A stretch of 62,140 nucleotides of DNA, taken from NCBI RefSeq assembly GCF_002150765.1, contig NZ_MUYM01000119.1, positions 1 through 62,140 on the forward strand. Reading direction: 5' to 3'. The stretch comes from Lentzea kentuckyensis (GTDB taxonomy: Bacteria; Actinomycetota; Actinomycetes; Mycobacteriales; Pseudonocardiaceae). Under the pieces are notes generated by a model. That model saw only the letters and a program-made list of their open reading frames with translations, was not told where the DNA came from and made no database searches. Every line of letters begins with the position of its first letter. Position 1 is the first letter of the stretch. Shown one piece after another: positions 42,095 through 50,459 of the stretch. The position numbers and the translations under genes were made by a program.

Positions 42095-43300
42095 ATGTCG
42101 ATTCAGGGAACCTGCACCCCGCAGTTCGCCGAGGTGCGCACCGAGTTCGAACGCAACTTCGCCGAACGCGGCGAGGTCGGCGCCTCCGTGCACGTGACCC
42201 TCGACGGCGAACCCGTCGTGGACCTCTGGGGCGGCGTGGCCGACCCCCTCACCGGTCGGCCGTGGTCGGAGGAAACCATCGTGCACGTGTGGTCGTGCAC
42301 CAAAGCCGCAACCTCGCTGTGCGCACACATCCTCGCGTCACGCGGCGAGCTGGACCTGAACGCACCAGTCATTCACTACTGGCCCGAGTACGGCGCTGAG
42401 GGCAAGGACAGGACGTTGGTCCGCCACGTCCTCTCCCACCAGGCGGGCCTGCCGGCCCTCACCGAATGGCTCCCCGCAGGCGCCTTCTACGACTGGGACC
42501 TGGTCACCTCAGCGCTGGCCGCGCAAAAACCCTTGTGGGAACCGGGAACGAGACACGGCTACCACGGCCTGACGTTCGGCTTCCTCGTGGGTGAGATCGT
42601 CCGCCGGGTCAGCGGCGTGACCCTCGGCCAGTTCTTCGAGAAGGAGGTCTCCGGCCCCCTCGGCCTGGACTTCTGGATGGGCCTGCCGGACGACCTGGAA
42701 CCCCATGTCGCGCACACGATCCCGGTGGACCCGACCCAGCCGGGCATCCTGCTGCCTTCCTTGTTCACCACCGCCATGACCCAACCGGAATCCATGCCGG
42801 GCCTGATGCTCCTCAACAACGGCGGCTACATGGCCCCGGGCGAATCCGACTCCCGCGCCGCCCACACCGCCGAAATGGGCGCGATCGGCGGTATCTCCAA
42901 CGCCCGCGGCCTGGCCGGCATGTACCGCCCACTGGCGTTGGGCGGCTCCTACAACGGCGTGCGCCTGGTCGAGGAGTCCCAGCTCCCGCAGATGTCGACC
43001 ACCGTGGTCTCCGGCCACGACGCCGTCGTCGGAGTGCCGTCACGGTTCGCGCTCGGCTTCCAGAAGCAGGTCGACAACTCCTACCTCCCGCCCAACGACG
43101 CCGAGGGCCTGCGGATGCCAGAGGAGGCGTTCGGCCACACCGGCATGGGCGGCTCGCTGGGGTTCGCCGACCCACGTGCCCGAATCTCCTTCGGCTACGC
43201 GATGAACAAACAGGGCCCTGGCCTCGCCCTCAACGAACGAGGCCAGTCCCTGGTGGACGCGCTCTACCGCGCACTCGGCTCCGGACGCCAGAAGCCCTAG
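42095..43300 (+). CDS. serine hydrolase, beta-lactamase class C/esterase EstB-like
   Basis: 401 residues, no signal peptide. The SxxK motif is WSCTKAAT (Ser nucleophile, Lys base), the second motif is the esterase form YHG (HGYHGLTFG) instead of YxN, and the third is HTGMGGS instead of KTG. This combination is typical of family VIII esterases (EstB/LipE) rather than true beta-lactamases. It probably hydrolyses short-chain esters. The ATG at 42095 has GAGGAGCGTCG upstream. The 3' end overlaps the peptidase gene by 4 bp. An inverted repeat (CACTGAG 42017-42023, CTCAGTG 42049-42055) lies upstream. Confidence 0.88.
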   Translation: MSIQGTCTPQFAEVRTEFERNFAERGEVGASVHVTLDGEPVVDLWGGVADPLTGRPWSEETIVHVWSCTKAATSLCAHILASRGELDLNAPVIHYWPEYGAEGKDRTLVRHVLSHQAGLPALTEWLPAGAFYDWDLVTSALAAQKPLWEPGTRHGYHGLTFGFLVGEIVRRVSGVTLGQFFEKEVSGPLGLDFWMGLPDDLEPHVAHTIPVDPTQPGILLPSLFTTAMTQPESMPGLMLLNNGGYMAPGESDSRAAHTAEMGAIGGISNARGLAGMYRPLALGGSYNGVRLVEESQLPQMSTTVVSGHDAVVGVPSRFALGFQKQVDNSYLPPNDAEGLRMPEEAFGHTGMGGSLGFADPRARISFGYAMNKQGPGLALNERGQSLVDALYRALGSGRQKP

Positions 43301-44868
43301 AACGGCTTGGGTTCCGCGGCGATCTCCCCGAGGATGTCGCTGAGCGGCCGCGAAGACTGCACCGACAGCGAAGCGGCCGTGCCCGGCGGCACGTTCTCGG
43401 CGATGTCCGTGCCGGCACAGGTCACCCGTGAGGCCGGCAAGATCCCCGACACCAGGTACTTGTTGACCAATGCGTCAACACAAGCGTTGCGCCGCAACGC
43501 ATAGTGCCCATGCTGTCCGTCGTTGGAAACACTGATCAACGGGACACCCAGATGCTCGGCCATGACCCGCCCGTTGGCCAGCGGAGTCTGGGTGTCCCCA
43601 TCAGAGTTGACCACCAGCCCGGCCGGGTACTTCCGCGTGATCGCCGGAATCTTCTCCGGCCGCGTGAACGCCCGGAACGTGCAGTTCGTAGGCGCCATGT
43701 AGTCAACCGTGCCGCCGTACGGGTTCGTGTCGCGCCACCGCTTCATGTCGTTGTAGTAGGTGTTCACATCGGTGAACCAGTCCCACTCACAAGTGACAGC
43801 CTGGTACGTACCAGCAGAAGTAGGCTCGATGTCGCCCTTCTTCAAAGCGGCAACGATCGCGGAGGCCTCCCCGGAATCAGCAGTCCCCGCGACCACCGAA
43901 GCGATGTGCCGCGAGAACGCGGCCCAAGACCGCCGATACCGAGTAGCCCCCACCGCATAGTCGAACGACGACACGTCGGAGTACCCACCGAACGGCCCAG
44001 CCTTCAACTTCTCCGCGATCCCGTCCAGCACCGACCGCACAGCGGCGGGTGTGGCGCCGAGCCCGTAGGTGCCGTTGCGAGCAGCAGTCCACTCAGTCCA
44101 CTTCTTGAGGTTGTCCGTGATGGCGTCCACCACGTCGACATCCTGCTCGTGCCAGGTCTTCAACGGATCCAGCGCGGAGTCCAGAACGCTGCGGTCCAAC
44201 GACTTGGGGAACATCGACCCGAACACGGCCCCGAGCTGCGTACCGTACGAGTACCCGACGTAGGAGACCTTCTTCTCTCCCAACGCCCCGCGGATCACAT
44301 CCATGTCGCGAGCGGTGTTCATGGTGGAGACGAACCGACGCATCTCACCACCACCGCGCTGGCAGTTCTCCTCAAGCGCCCGCGCGTACTCGGACCAGTT
44401 GGAGAGCTGCGAATCCGTTGGCCGCGAAGGGAACTCGTCGTCCGACGACGTGGAGATGCACCGCAGCTGGGTGGACCGTCCCACACCGCGCGGATCCATA
44501 CCGATCACGTCGTAGATCTTCAACACGTCGGTCTGTGCGTTGAACCAGTGCACGGCACCGAGTCCGGACCCACCGGGCCCACCCGGGTTGGTCAGCAGAA
44601 CACCCCTACGACGCGCGGGATCCGCGGCCTTCTTCCGTGAGATCGCGATTTCCAGGTTTCCGTTGCCAGGGTTCCTGTAGTCCATCGGCACGACGACCGT
44701 GGCGCAGTCGATCCCGGTCGAGGGCGTGACCCAGCCGGCCGGGCAGTCGGCCCAGGCGACGGTCTGGTGGTAGTACTCGTCCAACGGTCCCGCTGCCGCC
44801 TGGGCCGTGCCCACCAGGGACATGAACAGCGGAGCGACCAAAGCCGCCGCGCCCCAACGCTTGCTCAC
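43297..44868 (-). CDS. secreted alpha/beta hydrolase, tripeptidyl aminopeptidase-type
   Basis: 523 residues. Sec signal peptide (ALVAPLFMSLVGTAQAAAG), then an alpha/beta hydrolase core with GVLLTNPGGPGGSGLG (oxyanion region), nucleophile elbow YVGYSYGTQLG, Asp in VVNSDGDTQTPLAN and His in SVSNDGQHGHYAL, followed by a TAP-like C-terminal domain. It is a full-length homologue of Streptomyces tripeptidyl aminopeptidases and is expected to trim N-termini of extracellular peptides. The GTG start has GGGAGGGG upstream. Monocistronic, convergent with the esterase gene. Confidence 0.9.
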   Translation of the reverse strand: MSKRWGAAALVAPLFMSLVGTAQAAAGPLDEYYHQTVAWADCPAGWVTPSTGIDCATVVVPMDYRNPGNGNLEIAISRKKAADPARRRGVLLTNPGGPGGSGLGAVHWFNAQTDVLKIYDVIGMDPRGVGRSTQLRCISTSSDDEFPSRPTDSQLSNWSEYARALEENCQRGGGEMRRFVSTMNTARDMDVIRGALGEKKVSYVGYSYGTQLGAVFGSMFPKSLDRSVLDSALDPLKTWHEQDVDVVDAITDNLKKWTEWTAARNGTYGLGATPAAVRSVLDGIAEKLKAGPFGGYSDVSSFDYAVGATRYRRSWAAFSRHIASVVAGTADSGEASAIVAALKKGDIEPTSAGTYQAVTCEWDWFTDVNTYYNDMKRWRDTNPYGGTVDYMAPTNCTFRAFTRPEKIPAITRKYPAGLVVNSDGDTQTPLANGRVMAEHLGVPLISVSNDGQHGHYALRRNACVDALVNKYLVSGILPASRVTCAGTDIAENVPPGTAASLSVQSSRPLSDILGEIAAEPKPF

Positions 44869-44952
44869 CGCGCACCCCTCCCGATCGTCGGTCAGCGACA
44901 GACGCTTCCGCAGTCGCCGACCCGATCGACACCCCCGAAGGTCGGGTGAATT

Positions 44953-45366
44953 TCACCGCACCTCGCACACCTCGTAGGTCAGCACCGAACCGTCCAGAAC
45001 GCCCTTCGCCACGGCCTGCACGCGGTTGAGCCAGCGATAGCGGTCGTCTCCGGTCTCGAACAACGGGGCCGCGTACAACGGAGCACCAACACCATTCGAG
45101 ACGTCGACCCGCCCTGAGTAGTGCAAGAACACGTACGCGCCGTCGTGAGTCAGCAACACGGACCGCACGTCCAGGGTCGCGGTGCCGTCCGGGCCGATGG
45201 TCAGCCAGTCGGCGGTCGACGTGCCGTGCATCTCGCCGCGCAACCGGTCACCGACGAACGAACCGGACGCCACCTCGTAGATCAGCCGATCACCGGATGG
45301 CGTTTTCGGGAGCGTGTAAGGCTTTCGCAGGACTGCGGTCATCGTCCCCAACGGCACGAGCTCCAT
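44953..45366 (-). CDS. DUF3237 domain protein
   Basis: 137 residues. This is a compact beta-barrel family (DUF3237) with the motifs RGEMHGTSTADWLTIGPDGTA-like core (positions ~44-64), VFLHYSGRVD and LNRVQAVAKG near the C-terminus. The biochemical role is not established; members often lie beside SDR or TetR genes as here. The ATG at 45366 shares one base with the SDR stop (TGATG); the preceding GTG (45369) is an alternative. Confidence 0.82.
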   Translation of the reverse strand: MELVPLGTMTAVLRKPYTLPKTPSGDRLIYEVASGSFVGDRLRGEMHGTSTADWLTIGPDGTATLDVRSVLLTHDGAYVFLHYSGRVDVSNGVGAPLYAAPLFETGDDRYRWLNRVQAVAKGVLDGSVLTYEVCEVR

Positions 45367-45734
45367 CACGCCACCGTCCCGCCGTCGACGACGAGGATCG
45401 AACCGGTGGTGTAGGCGGAGGCCAGGTACGCCACCGCACCGGCGACCTCGGCCGCCTCACCCACCCGTCCCAGTGCGGTCTTCGCGACGACGGACGACAC
45501 GACGCCAGGGATCTCGTCGTCGTGACCGATGTCGGCGACGACGGGCAGGACCTCGACCTCGAACTCGCGTTCCAGGTCCGACGCGACCGACTTGGTGGCC
45601 TCGGCGGTACGCGCGACCACCGCAACGCTCGCCCCCGCGCGGGCCAGCGCCCGCGCCGACTCCAGGCCGATGCCACGGGTGCCGCCGGTGACCAGCGCGA
45701 CGTGTCCGATCAGCGAAAACGGGTTGCTCGACAT
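45366..45734 (-). CDS. internally deleted short-chain dehydrogenase (SDR)
   Basis: 122 residues from the ATG at 45734 (a GTG at 45755 would add seven). It begins like a normal SDR, HVALVTGGTRGIGLESARALARAG, up to VADIGHDDEI. It then jumps to the SDR C-terminus, ALGRVGEAAEVAGAVAYLAS ... ILVVDGG. The ~110-residue middle with the NAG motif and the Ser/Tyr/Lys catalytic residues is missing, while the frame is kept. Either a deletion scar or a small protein that still binds NAD or dimerises with intact SDRs. Coupled to DUF3237 and preceded by a TetR gene in the same direction. Confidence 0.75.
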   Translation of the reverse strand: MSSNPFSLIGHVALVTGGTRGIGLESARALARAGASVAVVARTAEATKSVASDLEREFEVEVLPVVADIGHDDEIPGVVSSVVAKTALGRVGEAAEVAGAVAYLASAYTTGSILVVDGGTVA

Positions 45735-45757
45735 GGTGGCGAAATTATTCGACACAC

Positions 45758-45770
45758 TGTCGATTCGACA
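45758..45770. promoter_or_regulatory. TetR-type operator TGTCGATTCGACA
   Basis: Perfect 6+1+6 palindrome between the TetR gene and the SDR gene, with a further half site TTCGACAC just beside it. Its position suggests control of the SDR-DUF3237 pair by the upstream TetR protein. Confidence 0.5.
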
Positions 45771-45785
45771 ACGGCGAACGCTTAT

Positions 45786-46409
45786 CTACCGGGGAACCCC
45801 GTACACGGACCGCAGCCACACGGCGGTCAGGGTGTCGACGACCTCGCGATCCCTGGCCGCCGACCTCCGCGAGAGCGACAGGCTGTAACACATGGTCTCG
45901 TTCATCGAGACCAGCACGGTCGCCAGCGCACGCGCGGTGGGCGGGCCCGGCACGGCCACGCCGGCCTCGCGTTCGATCTCGATCTGCGTCGCGGTCGACT
46001 CGACGAACCTGCGGGCGACTCCGGCCCAGAACCCGCGCACCAGCTCGCTCGTGTCGCGCGCACGGACGGACGCACGCAAGACGGGACCGTGCGTTCGCCA
46101 CAACGAAACGGTGCCCGCGATCGCCCGCCGGATCGAGTCCTCCGGCGGTTCACCACCGCGCCGCAACCACAGTGCCGCGGAGTCGTAGAGGCCTTCCGCG
46201 ACCCGTTCGGACAGCGCGTACAGCACGGCTTCACGCGATTCGAAGTGGAAGTAGAACGTGGACCGGGAGATTCCCGCGCCCGACGTCAGTTCGTCGACGG
46301 CGATCTGGTCGAGCGACTTCGTCCCGAGCAGGTGCTCCGCGGTGTCGAGAATGGCCTGCGACGTCAGATCGCCCTTGCTGCGCTTGCGCCGCGAGCCGGT
46401 TGGGGACAT
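45786..46409 (-). CDS. TetR-family transcriptional regulator
   Basis: 207 residues from the ATG at 46409. The HTH is SQAILDTAEHLLGTKSLDQIAV / GISRSTFYFHFESREAVLYAL; the C-terminal part has RGFWAGVARRFVESTATQIE and NETMCYSLSLS, an EthR-like ligand domain. Earlier ATGs (46418, 46421) are possible, as no ribosome site decides. Genes downstream on the same strand are the deleted SDR and DUF3237, with a palindrome between. Confidence 0.88.
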   Translation of the reverse strand: MSPTGSRRKRSKGDLTSQAILDTAEHLLGTKSLDQIAVDELTSGAGISRSTFYFHFESREAVLYALSERVAEGLYDSAALWLRRGGEPPEDSIRRAIAGTVSLWRTHGPVLRASVRARDTSELVRGFWAGVARRFVESTATQIEIEREAGVAVPGPPTARALATVLVSMNETMCYSLSLSRRSAARDREVVDTLTAVWLRSVYGVPR

Positions 46410-46483
46410 GGCGAACATCATCGTGGATCGACGCGACCCCAACAACACAGGGCGTGCGGCCGGTGGATGAGGTAGGAAGAGGT

Positions 46484-47470
46484 ATGGATCCGGTCAAGGC
46501 GTTGAAGCAGGTGGCCTTCCACCTCGAACGTGCGGGTGAACCGACCTACCGCGTCCAGGCGTTCCGCAACGCGGCGGCGGTGCTCGCCGAGCTGGACCCC
46601 GCGGACGTGGAGAAACGCGCGAAACTCGGCACGCTCACCGATCTGAAGGGCGTCGGGAAGTCCACCGCGGGCGTGGTCCTGGACGCGCTCGCGAACCGCG
46701 AGCCCGCCTATCTCGCGAAGCTCCGGCACGTCGACATCACCGGCGGCGAGGAACTGCGCGCGAAGCTCAAGGGCGACTGCCACGTCCACTCCGACTGGTC
46801 CGACGGCGGCAGCCCGATCAGGGACATGGCCGAGGCGGCCCGCGATCTCGGCCACGAGTTCATGGTGCTGACCGACCACTCGCCGCGGCTGACCGTCGCG
46901 AATGGACTGACCAGGGAGCGCCTGGAGAAGCAGCTGGAGGTCGTCGCCGAGCTGAACGTCGAGCTGGCGCCGTTCCTGATCCTCACCGGGATCGAGGTCG
47001 ACATCCTCGACGACGGTTCGCTCGACCAGGACGAGGACCTGCTGGCACGGCTGGACGTCGTGGTCGCGAGCGTCCACTCGAAACTGAAGATGCCGAAAGC
47101 CGAGATGACCTCGCGCATGGTCAACGCCGTCGCGAACCCGCACGTCGACATCCTCGGTCACTGCACGGGACGCCTGGTCGTGGGCAAGGGCCGGCCGGAG
47201 TCGCAGTTCGACGCGGCACGGGTCTTCGAGGCCTGCGCCGAGCACGGCACCGCGGTCGAGATCAACTCACGGCCGGAGCGCCTCGATCCCCCGCGCCGGC
47301 TGCTCAGCCTCGCCGTCGACGCCGGCTGCACGTTCTCGATCGACAGCGACGCGCACGCACCCGGTCAGCTGGACTGGCTGAACTACGGCTGCGCGCGGGC
47401 GGAGGAGTGCGGTGTCACGCCGGATCTAGTGATCAACACCCGGTCCGCAGCTGAGCTGCTGTCCGGGTGA
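46484..47470 (+). CDS. PHP-domain phosphoesterase with helix-hairpin-helix N-terminus (PolX C-terminal-like)
   Basis: 328 residues. The first ~95 form a polymerase-beta-like HhH domain (YRVQAFRNAAAVLAEL, GTLTDLKGVGKSTAGVVLDAL). From residue ~97 a PHP domain carries all metal ligands: DCHVHSDWSDGG, VLTDHSP, GIEVDIL, VVASVHS, LGHCTGR, VEINS and FSIDSDAHAP. It is like bacterial PolX without the polymerase core, suggesting a DNA-end phosphatase or exonuclease in repair, or histidinol-phosphatase-like activity. The ATG at 46484 has GGAAGAGGT upstream. Its 3' end overlaps the next gene, antisense, by 38 bp. Confidence 0.88.
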   Translation: MDPVKALKQVAFHLERAGEPTYRVQAFRNAAAVLAELDPADVEKRAKLGTLTDLKGVGKSTAGVVLDALANREPAYLAKLRHVDITGGEELRAKLKGDCHVHSDWSDGGSPIRDMAEAARDLGHEFMVLTDHSPRLTVANGLTRERLEKQLEVVAELNVELAPFLILTGIEVDILDDGSLDQDEDLLARLDVVVASVHSKLKMPKAEMTSRMVNAVANPHVDILGHCTGRLVVGKGRPESQFDAARVFEACAEHGTAVEINSRPERLDPPRRLLSLAVDAGCTFSIDSDAHAPGQLDWLNYGCARAEECGVTPDLVINTRSAAELLSG

Positions 47471-48041
47471 GGTGCTCGTACCAGGAGACCAGCGGCCCGG
47501 TGTCGGCCAGTGCACGGGTCAGCGCCACCCGGCACAGGTCCCGGACGGGCTCGGGATCCCACCCGGACAGGAGCCCGTCGATCGTCCCCAGCGATCCCAG
47601 CGCGTACCGCTCCAGTCCGGAGCAGATCGGCACGACGGTCCCGTCCTGCTTGACGACCAGCGGATCGACCCGCACGAACGCCGACGGGTCCGCCCGCAGC
47701 AGTGCGGCGGACGTGACGTCGAACTGGACCTCGACGGCGTCGTCCTCGGCGACCCGGTTCAGCTCCACCGCCGCGTAGACGAGGTCGACCCGGTCCACGC
47801 CGTGCGGCCGCACCCGGACCTTGCGCGCGCCCTCCCCCACCGCCGCCGTCGCCAGGCGCCGCAGCACGGACACGTTGTCCGGCACCAGGTCGATCAGCAC
47901 CGTCGTCCGGTGGCCGTTGGCGGCGCATTCACCCACATCGTCCAACCCCACCACGAGCTCGGCTCCCGGCACGGCCGTGAGCCAGCGAGGGTCGTGGACC
48001 TCGACTCCCATATCTGTGAGGAGCGTCCATTCGGCCGACAA
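47433..48041 (-). CDS. radical-SAM-like C-terminal fragment, no cluster motif
   Basis: About 202 residues (TTG at 48041 with GGAGG close upstream; ATG at 48011 possible). The middle (HRTTVLIDLVPDNVSVLRRL, VRVRPHGVDRV) and end (VRVDPLVVKQDGTVVPICSG, GSLGTIDGLL) read like the last strands of a radical SAM barrel plus the short SPASM-like tail. The CxxxCxxC motif and first strands are absent, so it cannot bind the SAM cluster. It may be a remnant or an accessory protein. Identification is tentative. Convergent 38-bp overlap with the PHP gene. Confidence 0.5.
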   Translation of the reverse strand: MSAEWTLLTDMGVEVHDPRWLTAVPGAELVVGLDDVGECAANGHRTTVLIDLVPDNVSVLRRLATAAVGEGARKVRVRPHGVDRVDLVYAAVELNRVAEDDAVEVQFDVTSAALLRADPSAFVRVDPLVVKQDGTVVPICSGLERYALGSLGTIDGLLSGWDPEPVRDLCRVALTRALADTGPLVSWYEHLTRTAAQLRTGC

Positions 48042-48260
48042 ATACCTCCGTACCGCTCACCGGGCCATTTGGATTTCCCATCTGGCTGTATCACGCCGAC
48101 CGGCGCTTCCATCAGAGTGCAAACGAACCAGTGCGGCATTGGTCACCCGAGCGGGCCACCAGGCCGGATGGGCCGATCAGGGGACTTGCGGCCACACCTT
48201 CGGGAACGCCGGAAACGGGTACCGACGTCCAAGCGACGTCCTAGTTGGAGGGGAGGCAGC

Positions 48261-48902
48261 ATGCGCCGCCAGTTCATCGTGCCCGCGGAGTCATGCGCCA
48301 GGAGTGCGGCAGAGGCACGCCGCACGGTGCTGCGCGACCTCCACGACGGTGTCGGCCCATCGCTCGCCGCGGTCGCCCTCGGGCTGCGGTCGGTACGGCA
48401 GCTGCTCACCAGCGACCCGGCCGGCGCGGCCAGGCTGCTCGCGCTCCTCGAGGACGAGATGCACTCCGCGATCGGCGACATCAAGGCGTTGGTGGCGAAC
48501 GAGAGCCCGTCCTCGGTGACCGGGCTCGGTCTGGCCGGCGCCGTCCAGCAGTTCGTGGCCGCGCTGACGTCGAGGCTGCACGTCGCGATCGATGTCGTGG
48601 TGCTCGGCGAGCTTCCGCCCCTGCCCGACGCGGTGAGCGTGGCGGCGTACCGGATCATCCGCGAGGCGCTGACGAACGTCGTCACGCACGCCGACGCGCG
48701 CACGTGCCAGGTACGGCTGTGGTTCGACACGGAGCTGCACGTCGAGGTCGTCGACGACGGCGTGGGCACCGTTGAAGCGTCGAACGGCGTCGGGCTCGCG
48801 TCGATGCGCCAGCGCGCCGACGAGCTCGGCGGGAGCTGCCGCGTCGAGTCCGGACGCGACGGCGGCACCAGACTCGCCGCGGCCCTGCCCCTGAGATCAT
48901 GA
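48261..48902 (+). CDS. soluble NarL-type histidine kinase without input domain
   Basis: 213 residues. It starts almost directly with the HisKA_3 dimerisation helix (phospho-acceptor His in RDLHDGVGPSLAAV), followed by the HATPase domain (REALTNVVTHADA, DDGVGTVEASNGVGLASM, GGTRLAAALPL). No membrane helix or sensor domain precedes it, so activity must be set by another protein or by cytoplasmic conditions. The ATG at 48261 has GGAGGGGAGG upstream. It overlaps the response regulator (ATGA). Confidence 0.9.
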   Translation: MRRQFIVPAESCARSAAEARRTVLRDLHDGVGPSLAAVALGLRSVRQLLTSDPAGAARLLALLEDEMHSAIGDIKALVANESPSSVTGLGLAGAVQQFVAALTSRLHVAIDVVVLGELPPLPDAVSVAAYRIIREALTNVVTHADARTCQVRLWFDTELHVEVVDDGVGTVEASNGVGLASMRQRADELGGSCRVESGRDGGTRLAAALPLRS

Positions 48903-49525
48903 CCTTGCGCGCCCTGGTCGTGGACGACCACCCGCTCTTCCGCCGCGGCGTCATGGCGGCCCTCAGCGACAACGGCATCGACGTCCTCGACGAGGCTTCC
49001 GGTGGCACGGCGGCGGTCGAGCTGGCCGCCAGGCTGCAGCCCGACGTGATCGTCATGGACCTCAACATGCCCGACCTCGGCGGCATCGAGGCGACCCGGC
49101 GGATCGTCGCCGCACAGCCGTCCGCACGCGTGCTCGTGCTGACCATGTTCGACGACGAGGAATCGGTGTTCGCGGCGATGCGAGCCGGCGCGCGGGGATA
49201 TCTGGTGAAGTCCTCGCGGCCCCAGCAGATCGTGGACGCCGTGCGCGCGGTCGGGGAGGGTGAGGCGATCTTCAGCCCGGCCGTCGCCACCCGGCTGCTC
49301 GAGTTCTTCGCCACCGCACCACGTCCGAGCACGCTCCCGGAGCTGACCGGCCGCGAACGCGAGGTGGCCCGGCTCATGGCGGCGGGCAAGGGCAACGCCG
49401 TCATCGCCAGAGAGATGTTCCTGAGCACCAAAACAGTGCGCAACCACGTGTCCAACATCCTCCGCAAGTTGCAGGTCGCAGATCGCGCCCAAGCGATAAA
49501 CCTGTTCCGGGACAGTTCGGGATAA
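48899..49525 (+). CDS. NarL/LuxR-type response regulator
   Basis: 208 residues. The receiver has VVDDHPLFRRGVM, the acceptor Asp in VIVMDLNMPDLGG and Lys in GYLVKSS; the LuxR HTH begins LTGREREVARLMAAGKGNAVIA. Its kinase partner overlaps upstream by 4 bp, and a pseudo-receiver regulator starts 66 bp downstream. The three genes precede the eCIS locus and are candidates for its control. Confidence 0.93.
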   Translation: MTLRALVVDDHPLFRRGVMAALSDNGIDVLDEASGGTAAVELAARLQPDVIVMDLNMPDLGGIEATRRIVAAQPSARVLVLTMFDDEESVFAAMRAGARGYLVKSSRPQQIVDAVRAVGEGEAIFSPAVATRLLEFFATAPRPSTLPELTGREREVARLMAAGKGNAVIAREMFLSTKTVRNHVSNILRKLQVADRAQAINLFRDSSG

Positions 49526-49590
49526 CTGCCCCTGTCTACCGGGACACTCCGGGACGGACGATTGATGGGCAGACGTCAGAAGGGGAGCTG

Positions 49591-50217
49591 ATGAACGCCG
49601 AACCCGTAACCGTTGTCCTGCACGCCGCCGACTCGATCACTCGCGCGGGCGTGATCGTCGCACTGCGCTCGCGCCCGGAGATCCGGCTCGTCGAACCGGA
49701 GACCGCGGAGAGCTGCGTCGCGCTCGTCGTCGCGGAACGTCTCGACGAGAACGTCCTGCAACTGCTGAGAAAGCTGCAGTGCCAGCCCAATCCGGGCATC
49801 GTGCTCGTCACCGGCGACGTGGCCGACTCCGAACTGCTCGACATCGTCGGCAGTGGCGTGTCCGCCGTGCTGCGCCGTGCCGAGGCCACCCCGGACACGC
49901 TGGTCCGGCTGATCCGCGCGGCCCACGCCGGGGAGGGTTCGCTGCCCGCGGACCTGCTCGGCCGACTGCTGGGCCGGGTGTCGCAGCTGCAGCGCAACGT
50001 GTTGCGTCCCAACGGCCTCAACCTCGCCGGCATGTCCAGCCGGGAGACCGAGGTGCTGCGGATGATCGCCGACGGCCTGGAGACCAGGGAGATCGCGGAG
50101 CGGCTGTGCTACTCGCAGCGGACGGTGAAGTCGATCCTGCACGACATCACCAACCGCTTCCAGCTGCGCAACCGCGCCCACGCCGTGGCCTTCGCCCTCC
50201 GTGAAGGTCTGATCTGA
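49591..50217 (+). CDS. LuxR-type regulator with degenerate (pseudo-)receiver
   Basis: 208 residues with the size and fold order of a NarL regulator, but the receiver has lost its chemistry: the acidic pair is replaced by HAADS, and the acceptor Asp strand reads CVALVVAERLDE with no Asp at the strand end. The HTH is intact (MSSRETEVLRMIADGLETREIA, SQRTVKSILHDITNRF). It must respond to something other than phosphorylation, such as a ligand or partner protein. AAGGGGAGCTG precedes the ATG. It lies next to the eCIS genes across a 24-bp inverted repeat; a role in eCIS regulation is inference. Confidence 0.85.
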   Translation: MNAEPVTVVLHAADSITRAGVIVALRSRPEIRLVEPETAESCVALVVAERLDENVLQLLRKLQCQPNPGIVLVTGDVADSELLDIVGSGVSAVLRRAEATPDTLVRLIRAAHAGEGSLPADLLGRLLGRVSQLQRNVLRPNGLNLAGMSSRETEVLRMIADGLETREIAERLCYSQRTVKSILHDITNRFQLRNRAHAVAFALREGLI

Positions 50218-50256
50218 GCCGCTGACCGCAAACCCTCGTGACCGGTTGGTGCTGAG

Positions 50257-50416
50257 GGCGTCTGCAAGTACCACCAACCCTTGATCGAATCGCCGACAAC
50301 TACCCCCAACCTGTTCGCCGTCCGACGAACTGGCGCGCCGGACGCGAGAGCCCGATGGCGGTGTTGGTAGTAGGAAAGTGCCTGTTGATGTTGGGTTGGT
50401 GGTACTTGCAGACGCC
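50257..50416. repeat. perfect 24-bp inverted repeat around 112 bp
   Basis: Left arm 50257-50280 (begins GGCGTCTGCAAG) and right arm 50393-50416 are exact reverse complements, 24 of 24. The 112-bp centre encodes nothing obvious. No target-site duplication is seen in the flanks (GCTGAG left, ATCAAG right). Located between two convergent 3' ends. It could be a MITE-like element, an invertible segment or a long hairpin. Confidence 0.85.
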
Positions 50417-50459
50417 ATCAAGCCACGGGGGGCTGGAGCGAAGGCCTCATCTGAGTTGC

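Noticed and set aside
42095..43300. Classic class C beta-lactamase
   Set aside because: Second motif is YHG and third is HTG, and there is no signal peptide, so the esterase-type reading is preferred.
50257..50416. Interpretation of the 24-bp inverted repeat as an intrinsic terminator
   Set aside because: A 112-bp spacer and no U-run make an ordinary terminator unlikely; kept as a repeat with an open function.
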